DNA of 64,000 bases from Bacteroidales bacterium UBA6117 (GCA_002428385.1 DIWB01000016.1:30741-94740); one strand, 5' to 3'. Counted from the stretch's first letter, positions 1 through 8,341 are shown. Numbers and translations: made by a program. Notes: generated from the letters alone by a model not told the origin.

Positions 1-593
1 ATACCTGCATAGTTCACAGCTGGCCTTGACGGTACCTGGGCAAACCCGTAAACTGCACCTTCCGGATTAAGAGTGTAGCATGTGACTGTTAAAGGGTGCC
101 GATTTCGTAATACTCTATCAGACTTGAACTTCCCGGTATCAGTTTCTCAAGCCTCCTTATGAATATCTGAGCAGTTTCCTCTTTCTTACGTTTGTATTCT
201 TCTTTTGACAGTTTTTCCCAGTCATCCGGATAATCAATGCAACAGATTGCCCCGACGCTCCTGCCTTCAGGGGCAATCGCTGAATCTGCCTGTCCATAAT
301 CCACGAAAGCGAAACTTCTTTGTTCGAAATCGCTCCTGTTGTTTCTGACGATATCCGACTGGGTCTTTACAGAACCGTCGAAGACCCCTGGTTTTCATAT
401 CGGAAGGGGAGGGCCCGTTCATTTCGTGCAAGCTAACTTCGAGGGTATAGCTTCCGCGTGTAAAGGTAGTTGCGCAACCACCCGGTTTGCTGTGCTGTTC
501 AATCACCAGAACTTTCTTTCCTTCCCTGGCCAGCTTTGCACCGGCTGTCAGGCCTCCAAGTCCGGCTCCAACTACTATGACATCATGTTTCAT
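1..593 (-). pseudogene. Broken FAD-dependent oxidoreductase (retinol saturase / phytoene desaturase-like), runs off the left edge
   Basis: The N-terminal part (start ATG at 593) has the dinucleotide-binding signature VVGAGLGGLTAGAKLA followed by a FAD-binding EQHSKPGGCATTF stretch, typical of the CrtI/all-trans-retinol 13,14-reductase family (usually about 500 residues). After about 60 residues the reading frame falls apart. Pieces of the C-terminal half appear in other frames: SDIVRNNRSDFEQRSFAFVDYGQ around 290-360, then APEGRSVGAICC and IFIRRLEKLIPG to about 90, then after another frameshift YTLNPEGAVYGFAQVPSRPA running to base 1. About 300 central residues are missing and at least two frameshifts are present, so this is a relic. 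It overlaps the end of the preceding acyl-CoA ligase relic by 11 nt, so the two were probably one operon. Family assignment is firm; the substrate cannot be told. Confidence 0.8.
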
Positions 594-1089
594 CCTTGTC
601 AGTTTTTAAAATCCGGTATAGGGTGTCTTTTAAATCCCTCCATACTATTTCAAGCCAGAAGCGCTCACCTTCAACTTCATCGAAAGTGTAAAGCCTGCCC
701 TCTTTTATGTAATCTTCAAGGGCGGGACTTACGCATTTGAATAGTTTTTTGTTGGAAACCATCACCATTTTTGCACCGCAATTCTGCTGAATGAATTCAT
801 ATTCTGAAGGTTTAAGCGATGTAAATACCGGAACATGAACCACTCCCGGCATTGTCATACCTACATTGATGAATTTCCATTCCGGCCGGCTGTTGGAAAT
901 GGATACAATCTTTTCTCCTTTTCTGAACCCGAGTTCATAAAGACCGTAAAAGAAGTTGACTGAATGATCAATGTACTGCAGCGAACTGTATTTTATTCAC
1001 TTCCCGTTATGCTTGAAGCACAGAGCATTGTCCTTGTGGAATTTCTCTTCATATAGTGAGAGAATATCAAAAATCCTGGTAACTTCCAT
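583..1089 (-). pseudogene. Broken, truncated acyl-CoA synthetase / AMP-dependent ligase (N-terminal part)
   Basis: The frame opens at ATG 1089 (MEVTRIFDILSLYEEKF) and reads like the N-terminus of long-chain acyl-CoA synthetases. Codon 31 is TGA (997-999) where the context GK-stop-IKYSSLQYIDH strongly suggests an ancestral Trp (TGG). The same frame then continues with GLYELGFRKGEKI and SNSRPEWKF to PSEYEFIQQNCGAKM. After about 115 residues the family match becomes thin and the frame ends at 583, whereas family members are about 550-600 residues, so most of the adenylation domain has been lost. A protein starting at the internal Met at 858 would lack the domain start. It probably was the first gene of a two-gene operon with the FAD oxidoreductase relic. 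What was activated is unknown. Confidence 0.8.
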
Positions 1090-1641
1090 TTCGTATCTTT
1101 TATTTCAATCGGGAAAATTCTGATTTTCCCGTAAAGGAAGAAAAAATATCCCGTTTGGCCGACGGAATATGATTATTTTGATTTATTACGGAACAGGTAC
1201 CTTGGTTGTTCTTAAACGACTCCTTATATATTAAACCCTTTCAGGGTTTTACAACGGGTGGTGGTACCTGGCCGCCGGTTGCACCGGCGGTTATTCACAT
1301 TAAACCGCTGCCGCGGTTTTTCCATACCGGTAGTGTCCACAAATAACCAGCTGTAGCGGTTTAGGGCAATTTCATGATACAAAAGTCCTGATCGAAGCTT
1401 AAATATGTTATTTTAGCCCCGGTTAAGGATCACAAATAAAAGGACCTGCGGCTCCACCCTGCCACAGGTTTTAAGGCCCCCTTTAGGGGTCCCGAAATCT
1501 TTCGGGATGGGGGTGAAACAGGCCGGAAGGCGAATTTGCTCAAATAGCTTAATTTTAAATAATTAACAACATATAAAATGAGATATAAAAAGTAAAAATC
1601 AAATTCGATAATCATAACCGATACTCATATAACAAACTATA
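1090..1641. repeat. Gene-free 550 bp with clustered short palindromes (REP-like hairpins)
   Basis: No coding frame with a recognisable product is present. Four perfect short inverted repeats were read: 1233-1249 (AAACCCT/AGGGTTT, loop 3), 1272-1290 (CCGCCGGT/ACCGGCGG, loop 3), 1302-1319 (AAACCGC/GCGGTTT, loop 4) and 1490-1507 (TCCCGAAA/TTTCGGGA, loop 2). A weaker one is CCCC/GGGG at 1478-1489. The first three follow one another within 87 bp. This arrangement resembles REP/BIME-type intergenic palindromes; no RAYT transposase gene is in the window. The last 100 bp before the next gene are AT-rich and could hold its promoter, but no clear -7/-33 pair was found. Confidence 0.55.
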
Positions 1642-2889
1642 ATGAAAAATTTTCTTTCTTTTCTGTTGCTGTTGTTTATGATGACATCCGGAACGGTTTT
1701 AGCCCAGCAGCCACTTGAGATCTCGATTCAGGCTGATAAGCCCGGAGCTGAGATTCAGCCCACAATGTGGGGTGTATTTTTCGAGGATATCAATTTTGCT
1801 GCCGATGGCGGTATCTATGCCGAACTGGTAAAGAACCGTTCATTTGAATTTGAACTGCCACTGAGCGGCTGGAGTCAGACTGCAAAACAGAACGGAACGG
1901 GGAGGATCGTGCCCGGCTTCTATTCTCCCTCGAATTCCGGGAATCCGCATTTTGTAAGTGTTTACATCGACCCTGCAGCCGGATCGTTCGGACTGACGAA
2001 TGAGTATTTCCTTCTGGCCGGGGATATGGGAGCAGAACCGCTGCCGATACTGAACTGCGGTATGTCCTGCCAGTTCAATGCAGCCGAAGTGGTGCCGCTT
2101 GAGGAACTTGACACTTACATCCAGGATGCACTGGATCTTATTGAATTTGCCAACGGCGATCCTTCAACCAGATGGGGCGGTTTGAGGTCTGAGATGGGCC
2201 ATCCTGCGAAATTCAACATGAAATATCTGGGGATAGGCAATGAGCAATGGGATGAACAGTATATCGAACGATACTGGGTGTTTAAAAAAGTTCTTAAGGA
2301 AAAACATCCTGAGATAAAGATTGTTTCAGGTTCCGGCCCTTCGTCGGCAGGAAGGATGTTTGAATATGGATGGAGCGAACTGCGAAAGCTTTCACCCGAC
2401 CTTATCGATGAGCACTATTATATGCCGCCCGAATGGTTCCTGGAGAATGCAGCAAGGTATGACAACTACGACAGGAAAGGAATCAAGGTTTTTGCCGGCG
2501 AATATGCAGCACATGGAAAAGAGGGCACAGAGGCAGAATCGAGAAATACCTGGTGGAGCGCGCTCTGTGAGGCTGCCTTCATGACCGGACAGAACGGGAT
2601 CTATGCCAGCAGTTCAGTCGACAGGAAGAACGGCAAACTGTACATCAAACCAGTCAATTCCTCCGAAAAGCAGGTTCCGGTAAGACTGGCTCTTGGAAAA
2701 CTTCCATACACTAAATCCGCTGTACGGCAAACTCTTAAATCTGAAAACCGGGAAGACTTCAATTCTGTTTCAGGTCAGGAGCTTATCATACCGTCCGAAA
2801 TACCAGTCAGCATAACAGGAAGGAGAATAGATACCGTATCGGAGCCGCTTTCAGTGAACGTAATAATTATTGATTTCAAAGTAAGATGA
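1642..2889 (+). pseudogene. Alpha-L-arabinofuranosidase GH51, internally deleted but still in frame
   Basis: The product (415 aa) starts with a Sec signal peptide ending near LAQQ and a GH51 N-terminus (PTMWGVFFEDINFAADGGIYAELVKNRSFE). The core carries both expected catalytic glutamates: the acid/base in GIGNEQW (E201) and the nucleophile in FAGEYAAH (E287). GH51 enzymes of this type are about 650 aa. Here the sequence jumps from the N-terminal carbohydrate-binding region (SFGLTNE, about residue 120) straight into LLAGDMGAEPLPILNCGMSC, and from AFMTGQNG (about 315) straight into the C-terminal beta-domain (IYASSSVDRKNGKLYIK). Two in-frame deletions thus remove part of the TIM barrel and the linker. 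The remaining barrel is unlikely to fold normally, so I call it a pseudogene although no stop or frameshift is present. It overlaps the next gene by ATGA. Confidence 0.75.
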
Positions 2890-3503
2890 TGGATCTTATT
2901 CAAACTGTGGTTGATTGGTACATGGCCAATCTGAATTATTTTACAATAGCCTTTCTGATGACGATTGAGAGTTCGTTCATACCCTTCCCTTCCGAGGTTG
3001 TTATACCCTTTGCGGCTTACAAGGCCGCGGAAGGTGATCTGAATGTTTTTCTTGTTGTACTGGCCGGGACAGGCGGCGCTCTCATCGGGGCTATTATCAA
3101 CTATTACCTTGCAAAATATCTGGGCCGGCCGCTGGTTTACAAATTCGCCGATTCGAACATCGGGAAAATGTTACTCCTTTCAAAGGACAAGGTGGTTCAT
3201 GCTGAGGAGTATTTTATAAGAAACGGCAAGTCCTCAACATTCATAGGAAGGCTTGTACCGGCAGTCAGGCAGCTCATATCCATTCCGGCAGGACTGGCAA
3301 ACATGAACATGAGGGACTTTATAATCTACACCCTGGCAGGAGCCGGGATCTGGAACATCATACTCGCAGTTATCGGCTATTATATCTATGACCTGAAGGA
3401 TAAGATATTCCCTTATATTGACAATATTCTGATAGTACTGGGAATTATTTTTGTGGTCTATCTTGTGGTGAAAGGGGTGATGAAAAGGAGGAGGGCTGAA
3501 TAA
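2886..3503 (+). CDS. DedA/VTT-family inner-membrane protein
   Basis: This 205-aa polytopic membrane protein belongs to the DedA (SNARE-associated/VTT) family, whose members act in undecaprenyl-phosphate or phospholipid translocation and membrane homeostasis. Visible marks are the N-terminal reentrant segment with SSFIPFPSEVVIPFAAY, and the conserved FIGRLVPAVRQLISIPAGLANM segment holding the family arginines. About five hydrophobic segments follow the usual pattern, and the C-terminus is basic (KGVMKRRRAE). Length is normal. The start is ATG 2886, overlapping the GH51 stop by ATGA; a second ATG at 2889 is equally possible. The close coupling to a decayed glycosidase suggests that transcription now depends on the relic's promoter. 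The exact lipid substrate is not shown by the sequence. Confidence 0.9.
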   Translation: MMDLIQTVVDWYMANLNYFTIAFLMTIESSFIPFPSEVVIPFAAYKAAEGDLNVFLVVLAGTGGALIGAIINYYLAKYLGRPLVYKFADSNIGKMLLLSKDKVVHAEEYFIRNGKSSTFIGRLVPAVRQLISIPAGLANMNMRDFIIYTLAGAGIWNIILAVIGYYIYDLKDKIFPYIDNILIVLGIIFVVYLVVKGVMKRRRAE

Positions 3504-3564
3504 GGGAATAAGATCCCTTCGTTTCGCTTCGCTCACTCGGGATGACGTTCCCGGGGGAGGGGCA
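3504..3564. repeat. Intergenic repeat of the GGGATGAC family
   Basis: The spacer contains GATCCCTTCG, then TTCGCTTCGCTCACTCG, then GGGATGAC: a short inverted core (GATCCC ... GGGATGAC) of the kind scattered in many bacterial intergenic regions. Related pieces occur inside the insertion at 44.7-45.0 kb (GAGATCCCTCGCC ... GGCGAGGGATGAC). It lies between convergent genes and may also serve as a terminator. Confidence 0.4.
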
Positions 3565-3978
3565 TTACAAAATTGTTGGGATCAGAAACAACAATCCCAG
3601 AAGGCCGATTGAGCCTATGATGACTCCCGGACCTATCCTGTGGTTCTCGACTTTTACAATATTTTCCATTGGCACGGTCAGACGGCCGTTTTGAATCTTT
3701 ACTTCCGACAAAGGCTCAGCATATATCCTTACCTGCCTGCTTTTCTTTACAACCTCCGGCTTATATATTATACCTGCGAAATGATTTCCCGCTTCGGTAA
3801 CCGGCTTTACTATCCAGGTGCTGTCGCCGGAATGGAAAAAGTACAGATTTTTCCAGTTCGGAGCTGAGGACAAATCACCCACGGCGCTGCTCTTTGATGC
3901 GGAACATCCAGGTATTACCAGGAGTGAGGCTGCGAGTATTATGAGGATCACATTACTATATAATCTAAGCTTTAGCAT
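3565..3978 (-). CDS. Small lipoprotein of unknown function
   Basis: The product is 137 aa. The N-terminus MLKLRLYSNVILIILAASLL is followed by a lipobox-like VIPGC with the lipidated Cys at residue 25. A mature region of about 80 residues predicted to be beta-rich follows (NWKNLYFFHSGDSTWIV; GIIYKPEVVKKSRQVRIYAEPL; GRLTVPMENIVKVE), and then a hydrophobic C-terminal segment GPGVIIGSIGLLGLLFLIPTIL that could cross a membrane. A lipid anchor plus a C-terminal hydrophobic helix is a somewhat unusual combination. I do not recognise the family. It lies downstream of the Ogt gene on the same strand, 62 nt away. Confidence 0.7.
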   Translation of the reverse strand: MLKLRLYSNVILIILAASLLVIPGCSASKSSAVGDLSSAPNWKNLYFFHSGDSTWIVKPVTEAGNHFAGIIYKPEVVKKSRQVRIYAEPLSEVKIQNGRLTVPMENIVKVENHRIGPGVIIGSIGLLGLLFLIPTIL

Positions 3979-4040
3979 TTGCAGGTATATTAGTGTTTGT
4001 TTAGAAACCGTAATTCAGATCTTTTGTTCACCTGAAGGGA

Positions 4041-4571
4041 TCAGAACAGGATCCCGTCGACCGGTTTGCCTGAATATTTCCGTTCATGGTCAATGAGCCA
4101 TTTTTTTTTATCGAGACCTCCTGCGTAGCCCACAAGGTCACCGTCGGAACCGATAACCCTGTGACAGGGAATCACTATTGCTATCCGGTTTGAACCATTT
4201 GCTCCGGCAACTGCCCTGAAGGCGCCGGGGTTGTTTATCATTCTGGCCAGCTCCAGATATGAAATTGTCTCTCCGTACGGGATCTTCTTCAGGGTGTCCC
4301 AGACTGCAGTCTGGAAGTCGGTACCGGAGGTTACCAGTTCGAGTGTGAATTCCTTGCGCTTTCCCCTGAAATATTCCTTTAGTTGTTTTTTCAGGGCTCT
4401 CAGATGTTTGTTTGTGCCGGGCTTCACTGTTTTATTAAAGGTAAGGGCAAGCTTGTTGAATTCTGATTCGAGGGCTGGCCTGCTGGTGAATTCGAGGAGG
4501 CAAATACCCTCCTTCGTGGCAGCAGCCGCCATCTCGCCCAAAGGGGTCTCTATATTTGTGGTACTGATCAT
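4041..4571 (-). CDS. ogt: Methylated-DNA-[protein]-cysteine S-methyltransferase
   Basis: This 176-aa suicide repair protein moves the alkyl group from O6-alkylguanine (and O4-alkylthymine) in DNA onto its own cysteine. The active-site motif IPCHRVIG is present with the acceptor Cys at residue 136. The helix-turn-helix/arginine-finger region FQTAVWDTLKKIPYGETISY and the conserved AFRAVAGANGSN segment precede it, and VGYAGGLDKKKWLIDHE follows. There is no AdaA-type zinc or AraC domain, so it is the stand-alone Ogt form. It lies 12 nt downstream of the DUF3052-like gene on the same strand and is probably co-transcribed with it. The symbol is chosen by architecture. Confidence 0.93.
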   Translation of the reverse strand: MISTTNIETPLGEMAAAATKEGICLLEFTSRPALESEFNKLALTFNKTVKPGTNKHLRALKKQLKEYFRGKRKEFTLELVTSGTDFQTAVWDTLKKIPYGETISYLELARMINNPGAFRAVAGANGSNRIAIVIPCHRVIGSDGDLVGYAGGLDKKKWLIDHERKYSGKPVDGILF

Positions 4572-4583
4572 TATTAATCATTT

Positions 4584-5021
4584 TCACGGCCTCTGGTTCT
4601 TCTTGGGGAACATTGCGGATGTGGCTTTTATATACTTGATGTTCCTGAACCTTAGCGCTGACCACTCCTCATTGACGGAGACCATCCTCATCCCGTAGAA
4701 ATCCATGTCGTTCAATGGTTTCCAGCCGTGATCCCTATCCAGATCAGAGCTCCCTTTTTTTGAATTTTTCTTCTGGTAGCAGAACCACAGCACCCCGTCG
4801 TCGGTAAGGTTATGCAGGGCAACCGGTGCAAAATTCCTGACCTCGGAAATCTTCCTTACAAAGATCATCATGAATTCATAGGGATACCTCAGGTCAATAT
4901 CATTGTCGACCTGAACATCCTTAAGCTCATCGCCCGATGCCAGAGTGAGGTCCTTACCGGCATTCATGACCACTATCCTTTTCTGGCCTTTGTAATTCAG
5001 TTTCTCGAGAAGAGTTTTCAT
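4584..5021 (-). CDS. DUF3052-like conserved protein
   Basis: A soluble protein without signal peptide or membrane segment. The beginning MKTLLEKLNYKGQKRIVVMNA, the middle RYPYEFMMIFVRKISEV ... VALHNLTDDGVLWFCYQKK and the end GWKPL ... VSVNEEWSALRFRNIKYIK follow the pattern of DUF3052 proteins (G-W-x-P-x near the end, then x-WSALRFR). No function is known for that family. I place the start at ATG 5021 (145 aa), preceded by a GGGGAT stretch. A GTG at 5039 would add six residues and is less likely. It is followed 12 nt later by ogt. Confidence 0.7.
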   Translation of the reverse strand: MKTLLEKLNYKGQKRIVVMNAGKDLTLASGDELKDVQVDNDIDLRYPYEFMMIFVRKISEVRNFAPVALHNLTDDGVLWFCYQKKNSKKGSSDLDRDHGWKPLNDMDFYGMRMVSVNEEWSALRFRNIKYIKATSAMFPKKNQRP

Positions 5022-5089
5022 AAAATCCCCGTTTGACACGGCAATTTAACAAAAAATGCAATTGACTGCTAAGTTTCCCCTAAAAGATG

Positions 5090-5097
5090 TAACTTTG
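5090..5097 (+). promoter_or_regulatory. Bacteroidota-type -7 box (TAACTTTG) of the thiamine operon
   Basis: TAACTTTG matches the Bacteroidota -7 consensus TAnnTTTG exactly and lies 14 bp before the first base pair of the TPP riboswitch, which is where a start site is expected. The best -33 candidate is TTG at 5062-5064, but the 25-nt spacing is longer than usual, so the -33 assignment is weak. Confidence 0.5.
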
Positions 5098-5110
5098 CCA
5101 TATCATTTAC

Positions 5111-5194
5111 GGGGTGCCTTAATACTACGGGCTGAGATCATACCCTTACACCTGATCCGGGTAATGCCGGCGGAGGGAACAAGTAATGCACCCG
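5111..5194 (+). promoter_or_regulatory. TPP riboswitch (THI element)
   Basis: The region shows the THI-box order: a closing stem GGGTGC (5112-5117) that pairs with GCACCC (5188-5193), the pyrimidine-sensing core GGCTGAGATCATACCC, then ACCTGATCCGGGTAATGCCGG and CGGAGGGAA. These are the conserved CUGAGA and ACCUGAUC...GGAGGGAA signatures of thiamine pyrophosphate riboswitches. It lies 27 nt upstream of the TonB receptor start. No strong terminator hairpin follows, so control of translation initiation is more likely than attenuation (inference). It should switch off the receptor and PnuT when TPP is plentiful. Confidence 0.96.
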
Positions 5195-5220
5195 GTATAT
5201 AATTTTTAACTGAAGCAGAA

Positions 5221-7644
5221 ATGAAAAAGATTTTGTTTTTTCTGTTAACGGTTGCATCTTCGGGTTTTCTTACCCTGAACGTGACCGGCCAGAGCCTTGG
5301 CGGAAGAGTGACTGACCTTGATGGTGAACCGCTTGCAGGTGCAAGCGTGGTAGTCGAAGGGACTTTTCAGGGTGTTCACACTGATGCCGGAGGGTACTAC
5401 CTGCTTGAAGGACTGAAAGAGGGCGGGCACAGGATCAGATATTCCTTTATGGGTTATGAGACCCAGTCAAGGGAGATCAATGTAACGGGCGATGTCAGGG
5501 AGGATGTCAGGCTTAAACCGACCGCCATAATAACCGACGATGTGATAATCAGCGCCACAAGGGCCGGAGACCAGACTCCCCTGGCTTATTCAAATGTGAC
5601 GGGTGAGATACTTGAAAAGCAAAACTCCGGCCAGGGAATACCTTATCTCTTAAGTCTTACACCGTCATTTGTCGAGACTTCCGAGTCGGGGAACGGGATA
5701 GGTTATACCAGTCTGAGGATCAGGGGCACCGATGCCTCAAGGATCAATGTAACCATCGATGGCATACCTCTTAATGATCCTGAATCGCAGCAGGTTTTCT
5801 GGGTCGACCTGCCCGACCTGGCTTCTTCAGTCGACAATATCCAGGTCCAGAGGGGGGTGGGGACCTCATCGAACGGAGCGGGTGCATTCGGAGCTTCCAT
5901 TAATATCCAGACTAAAGGGATTGAGAACGAACCGTTTGCAGAGATCAGTTCAGCCGCCGGATCATTCGGGACTTTCAGGAACAGCATTACTGCCGGAACC
6001 GGACTGCTGAAGGACAGGTTTGCATTCCAGATGCGTTATTCTGACCTTCGCAGCGACGGTTTTGTCGACAGAACAGGGTCGAAGCATAATTCAGCATTCT
6101 TCAGCGCACTTTACCGGACAGGCAAATCGCTGATTAAGGCTAACGTAATTCTCGGAAAAGAACTTACAGGCATAGGCTGGTGGGGTGTCCCGAAAGAGAT
6201 TCTTGAAGTGAACAGACAATACAATCCTGCCGGAGAGTACACCGATGAATACGGCATTGTGCGCTATTACGACAACGAAACCGATAACTATACCCAGAAT
6301 CATTACCAGCTGATCTACAGCCGCAGGATGAACGATTATCTCTCCCTCCATTCGGCTCTGCATTACACCTTTGGCAAAGGCTATTATGAAGAATTCAGGG
6401 AAGACGCAGGTTATTCCAAATACGGTTTGCCTCAGGTGTCAATCGGGGAAATCACCTTCGACGCTACCGACATCGTCAGGAGGAAATGGATGGCGAATGA
6501 CTTCTACGGGCTTGTTTATTCGCTGAATTATAAAAAGGACAAACTGGATGCAAAGCTCGGCGGCGGTATAAACCTCTATTCCGGCGACCACTATGGCAGG
6601 ATAATATGGATGAGGTATCCGGGCTCAACTGAGAGCAACCACCAGTGGTATTTCAACAACGGTGAAAAAAGGGAAGCAAGCCTGTACGGGAAGGCCGACT
6701 ATTCATTGTCGGAGCGACTGTCGGTTTTCGGCGATCTTCAGTACAGATTTGTCAACTATTCTCTCAGGGGTGACGACGATGATCTGAAGGATATCGGACA
6801 GTCTCACAGTTTCAGTTTCTTTAATCCCAAGGCAGGGCTTTTCTTCAGGCTTTCCTCCGGTCAGGAGGCATTCCTGTCGCTTTCCGTGGCAAACAGGGAA
6901 CCCACACGCACCGATTTCAAGGAGGCTGCCGGCGACAGCGAGGCAACGCCGCGGCCTGAAAGACTGTATGATCTCGAGGCAGGATATATATTCAAATCGG
7001 CCAGGAGCTCGGTCGGACTGAACCTTTACGGTATGTACTACCGCGACCAGCTTGTGCCTACAGGCGAACTCAGCAATGTGGGCTATTCGATTATGACCAA
7101 CGTTGAAAAAAGCTATCGTATCGGAACAGAATTAACAGCCGGCTTCAAACCATCCGGCTTCATCGGACTGGATTTCAGCTTTACCCTCAGCAGCAATAAA
7201 ATTGTAAATTTCCTTGAGCGCTACATCGACTACAACACATCTGACTGGTCAGAGGAATACAAGAGCAATAATCTTGGTACCGTCGATATCGCCTATTCGC
7301 CCTCAATAACAGGCAGCAGCGATCTCTATGCCAATATATTGCCGCCGCTTAAGGTGCATCTGATAAGTAAGTATGTGGGCAGGCAGTATTTCGACAATAC
7401 CATGAACAGTGAAAGGATGCTTGATCCGTATTTTGTAAACAATTTAATGATCGACTTTGAACCTTCTCTGAAAAGTCTGCGGGGAGCCAGCCTCCAGCTG
7501 CTGGTAACCAACATTTTCAATGCACAGTATGAAAGCAACGCATATGGCGGCAACTGGTTTGAAGACGGACAGGAACAGACATGGGCTTATTACTTCCCTC
7601 AGGCCGGCACCGGTTTTATGCTGAGGCTCGGACTGAAATTCTGA
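5221..7644 (+). CDS. TonB-dependent outer-membrane receptor for thiamine (by riboswitch context)
   Basis: This 807-aa TonB-dependent receptor has a signal peptide (MKKILFFLLTVASSGFLTLNVTGQ), a carboxypeptidase-regulatory-like domain (about 26-105: GGRVTDLDGEPLAGASVVVEG ... YSFMGYETQ), and a plug domain (about 110-230: TDDVIISATRAGDQTPLAYSNV, IRGTDASRINVTIDGIPLNDPESQ, NIQVQRGVGTSSNGAGAFGASINIQTKG). A 22-strand-type barrel follows, ending in an aromatic terminus (TGFMLRLGLKF). It is neither a SusC (no SusD partner) nor a siderophore receptor by context. The TPP riboswitch upstream and PnuT 4 nt downstream point to thiamine or a thiamine precursor as ligand, as known for similar Bacteroides operons. 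The specificity itself is inferred from context. Confidence 0.92.
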   Translation: MKKILFFLLTVASSGFLTLNVTGQSLGGRVTDLDGEPLAGASVVVEGTFQGVHTDAGGYYLLEGLKEGGHRIRYSFMGYETQSREINVTGDVREDVRLKPTAIITDDVIISATRAGDQTPLAYSNVTGEILEKQNSGQGIPYLLSLTPSFVETSESGNGIGYTSLRIRGTDASRINVTIDGIPLNDPESQQVFWVDLPDLASSVDNIQVQRGVGTSSNGAGAFGASINIQTKGIENEPFAEISSAAGSFGTFRNSITAGTGLLKDRFAFQMRYSDLRSDGFVDRTGSKHNSAFFSALYRTGKSLIKANVILGKELTGIGWWGVPKEILEVNRQYNPAGEYTDEYGIVRYYDNETDNYTQNHYQLIYSRRMNDYLSLHSALHYTFGKGYYEEFREDAGYSKYGLPQVSIGEITFDATDIVRRKWMANDFYGLVYSLNYKKDKLDAKLGGGINLYSGDHYGRIIWMRYPGSTESNHQWYFNNGEKREASLYGKADYSLSERLSVFGDLQYRFVNYSLRGDDDDLKDIGQSHSFSFFNPKAGLFFRLSSGQEAFLSLSVANREPTRTDFKEAAGDSEATPRPERLYDLEAGYIFKSARSSVGLNLYGMYYRDQLVPTGELSNVGYSIMTNVEKSYRIGTELTAGFKPSGFIGLDFSFTLSSNKIVNFLERYIDYNTSDWSEEYKSNNLGTVDIAYSPSITGSSDLYANILPPLKVHLISKYVGRQYFDNTMNSERMLDPYFVNNLMIDFEPSLKSLRGASLQLLVTNIFNAQYESNAYGGNWFEDGQEQTWAYYFPQAGTGFMLRLGLKF

Positions 7645-7648
7645 CGAT

Positions 7649-8341
7649 ATGACTATAGCGGAATGGCTGGGAAGTAACTGGCTTGAGGTATTCGGAGCCA
7701 TTACAGGTATAATTTACGTCTTTCTTGAAATACGGCAGAGCATCTTTCTGTGGCCTGTGGGACTGGTGACCAGCGCTGTTTATATAATAGTATTCTTTAC
7801 AACCAGGTTCTACGCCGACATGAGTCTTCAGGGATATTATCTTGTTATGAGCTGTATTGGATGGTACTGGTGGGTGAAAGGCTCAGGGCGCAGGGCGCAG
7901 GGCACGGGGCGGAGAGCGGAGAGCGGGGAGAGCGGAGAGCGGAGAGCGGAGAGCAGGGAGAGGGGAGCAGAAAATAAGAGTGGGGGACCAGGGGATGAAG
8001 AGACTGATGGACTTCAGGTGACAAGGCTAAAGACGGTAACGGGCTTAATTCTGACTGCAGTGTTCATTTTATTGTATTCAGGGACGTGGTATATCCTGTC
8101 GCGGTATACCGATTCCCCGGTGCCGGAGTGGGATTCATTCATCACATCGTTGTCGGTTGTCGCCACCTGGATGCTGGCCAGGAAGATCTTTGAGCACTGG
8201 TACCTCTGGATACTGGTGAACCTGATCTCAGTGATAATCTTTTCGATGAGGGAATTATACCCCACAGTTATCCTTTATCTTGTTTACCTGATCATGTCGT
8301 TTGCAGGACTCAGGACATGGAGAAGGTCGTTAAGCAGGTAA
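7649..8341 (+). CDS. pnuT: PnuT-type thiamine transporter (PnuC family) with an in-frame heptad-repeat insertion
   Basis: This 230-aa inner-membrane protein belongs to the PnuC/PnuT facilitator family. Marks are WLEVFGAITGIIYVFLEIRQSIFLWPVGLVTSAVYI, and SLQGYYLVMSCIGWYWW at the conserved substrate-pocket region. It starts 4 nt after the TonB receptor under the same TPP riboswitch, so thiamine is the likely cargo; thiamine pyrophosphokinase at 57.3 kb would trap it. Normal length is about 190-200 aa. Here residues 78-115 are an Arg/Glu/Gly/Ser-rich stretch (GRRAQGTGRRAESGES and on) encoded by an array of 7-nt repeats (7881-7970), placed in the loop right after the GWYWWVK helix. The frame survives because the insertion length fits. 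Function is probably retained since a loop is hit, but this is not certain. Confidence 0.88.
   Translation: MTIAEWLGSNWLEVFGAITGIIYVFLEIRQSIFLWPVGLVTSAVYIIVFFTTRFYADMSLQGYYLVMSCIGWYWWVKGSGRRAQGTGRRAESGESGERRAESRERGAENKSGGPGDEETDGLQVTRLKTVTGLILTAVFILLYSGTWYILSRYTDSPVPEWDSFITSLSVVATWMLARKIFEHWYLWILVNLISVIIFSMRELYPTVILYLVYLIMSFAGLRTWRRSLSR
7881..7970 (+). repeat. Heptanucleotide tandem array inside pnuT
   Basis: Reading in steps of seven from 7881 gives GCTCAGG, GCGCAGG, GCGCAGG, GCACGGG, GCGGAGA, GCGGAGA, GCGGGGA, GAGCGGA (three times), GAGCAGG, GAGAGGG, GAGCAG. The 7-nt step is kept throughout while the unit drifts from CAGG-type to GGAGA-type. Seven is not a multiple of three, so the protein repeats only every 21 nt. 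All three forward frames are open across it. Confidence 0.9.

Noticed and set aside
997..999. TGA read as tryptophan (alternative genetic code)
   Set aside because: Many intact genes in the window end in TGA at the expected length, and both interrupted genes carry other lesions.
7750..7977. Second forward frame of 75 codons overlapping pnuT
   Set aside because: It is open only because the heptad array has no stop codon in any frame; no family similarity, no plausible start.
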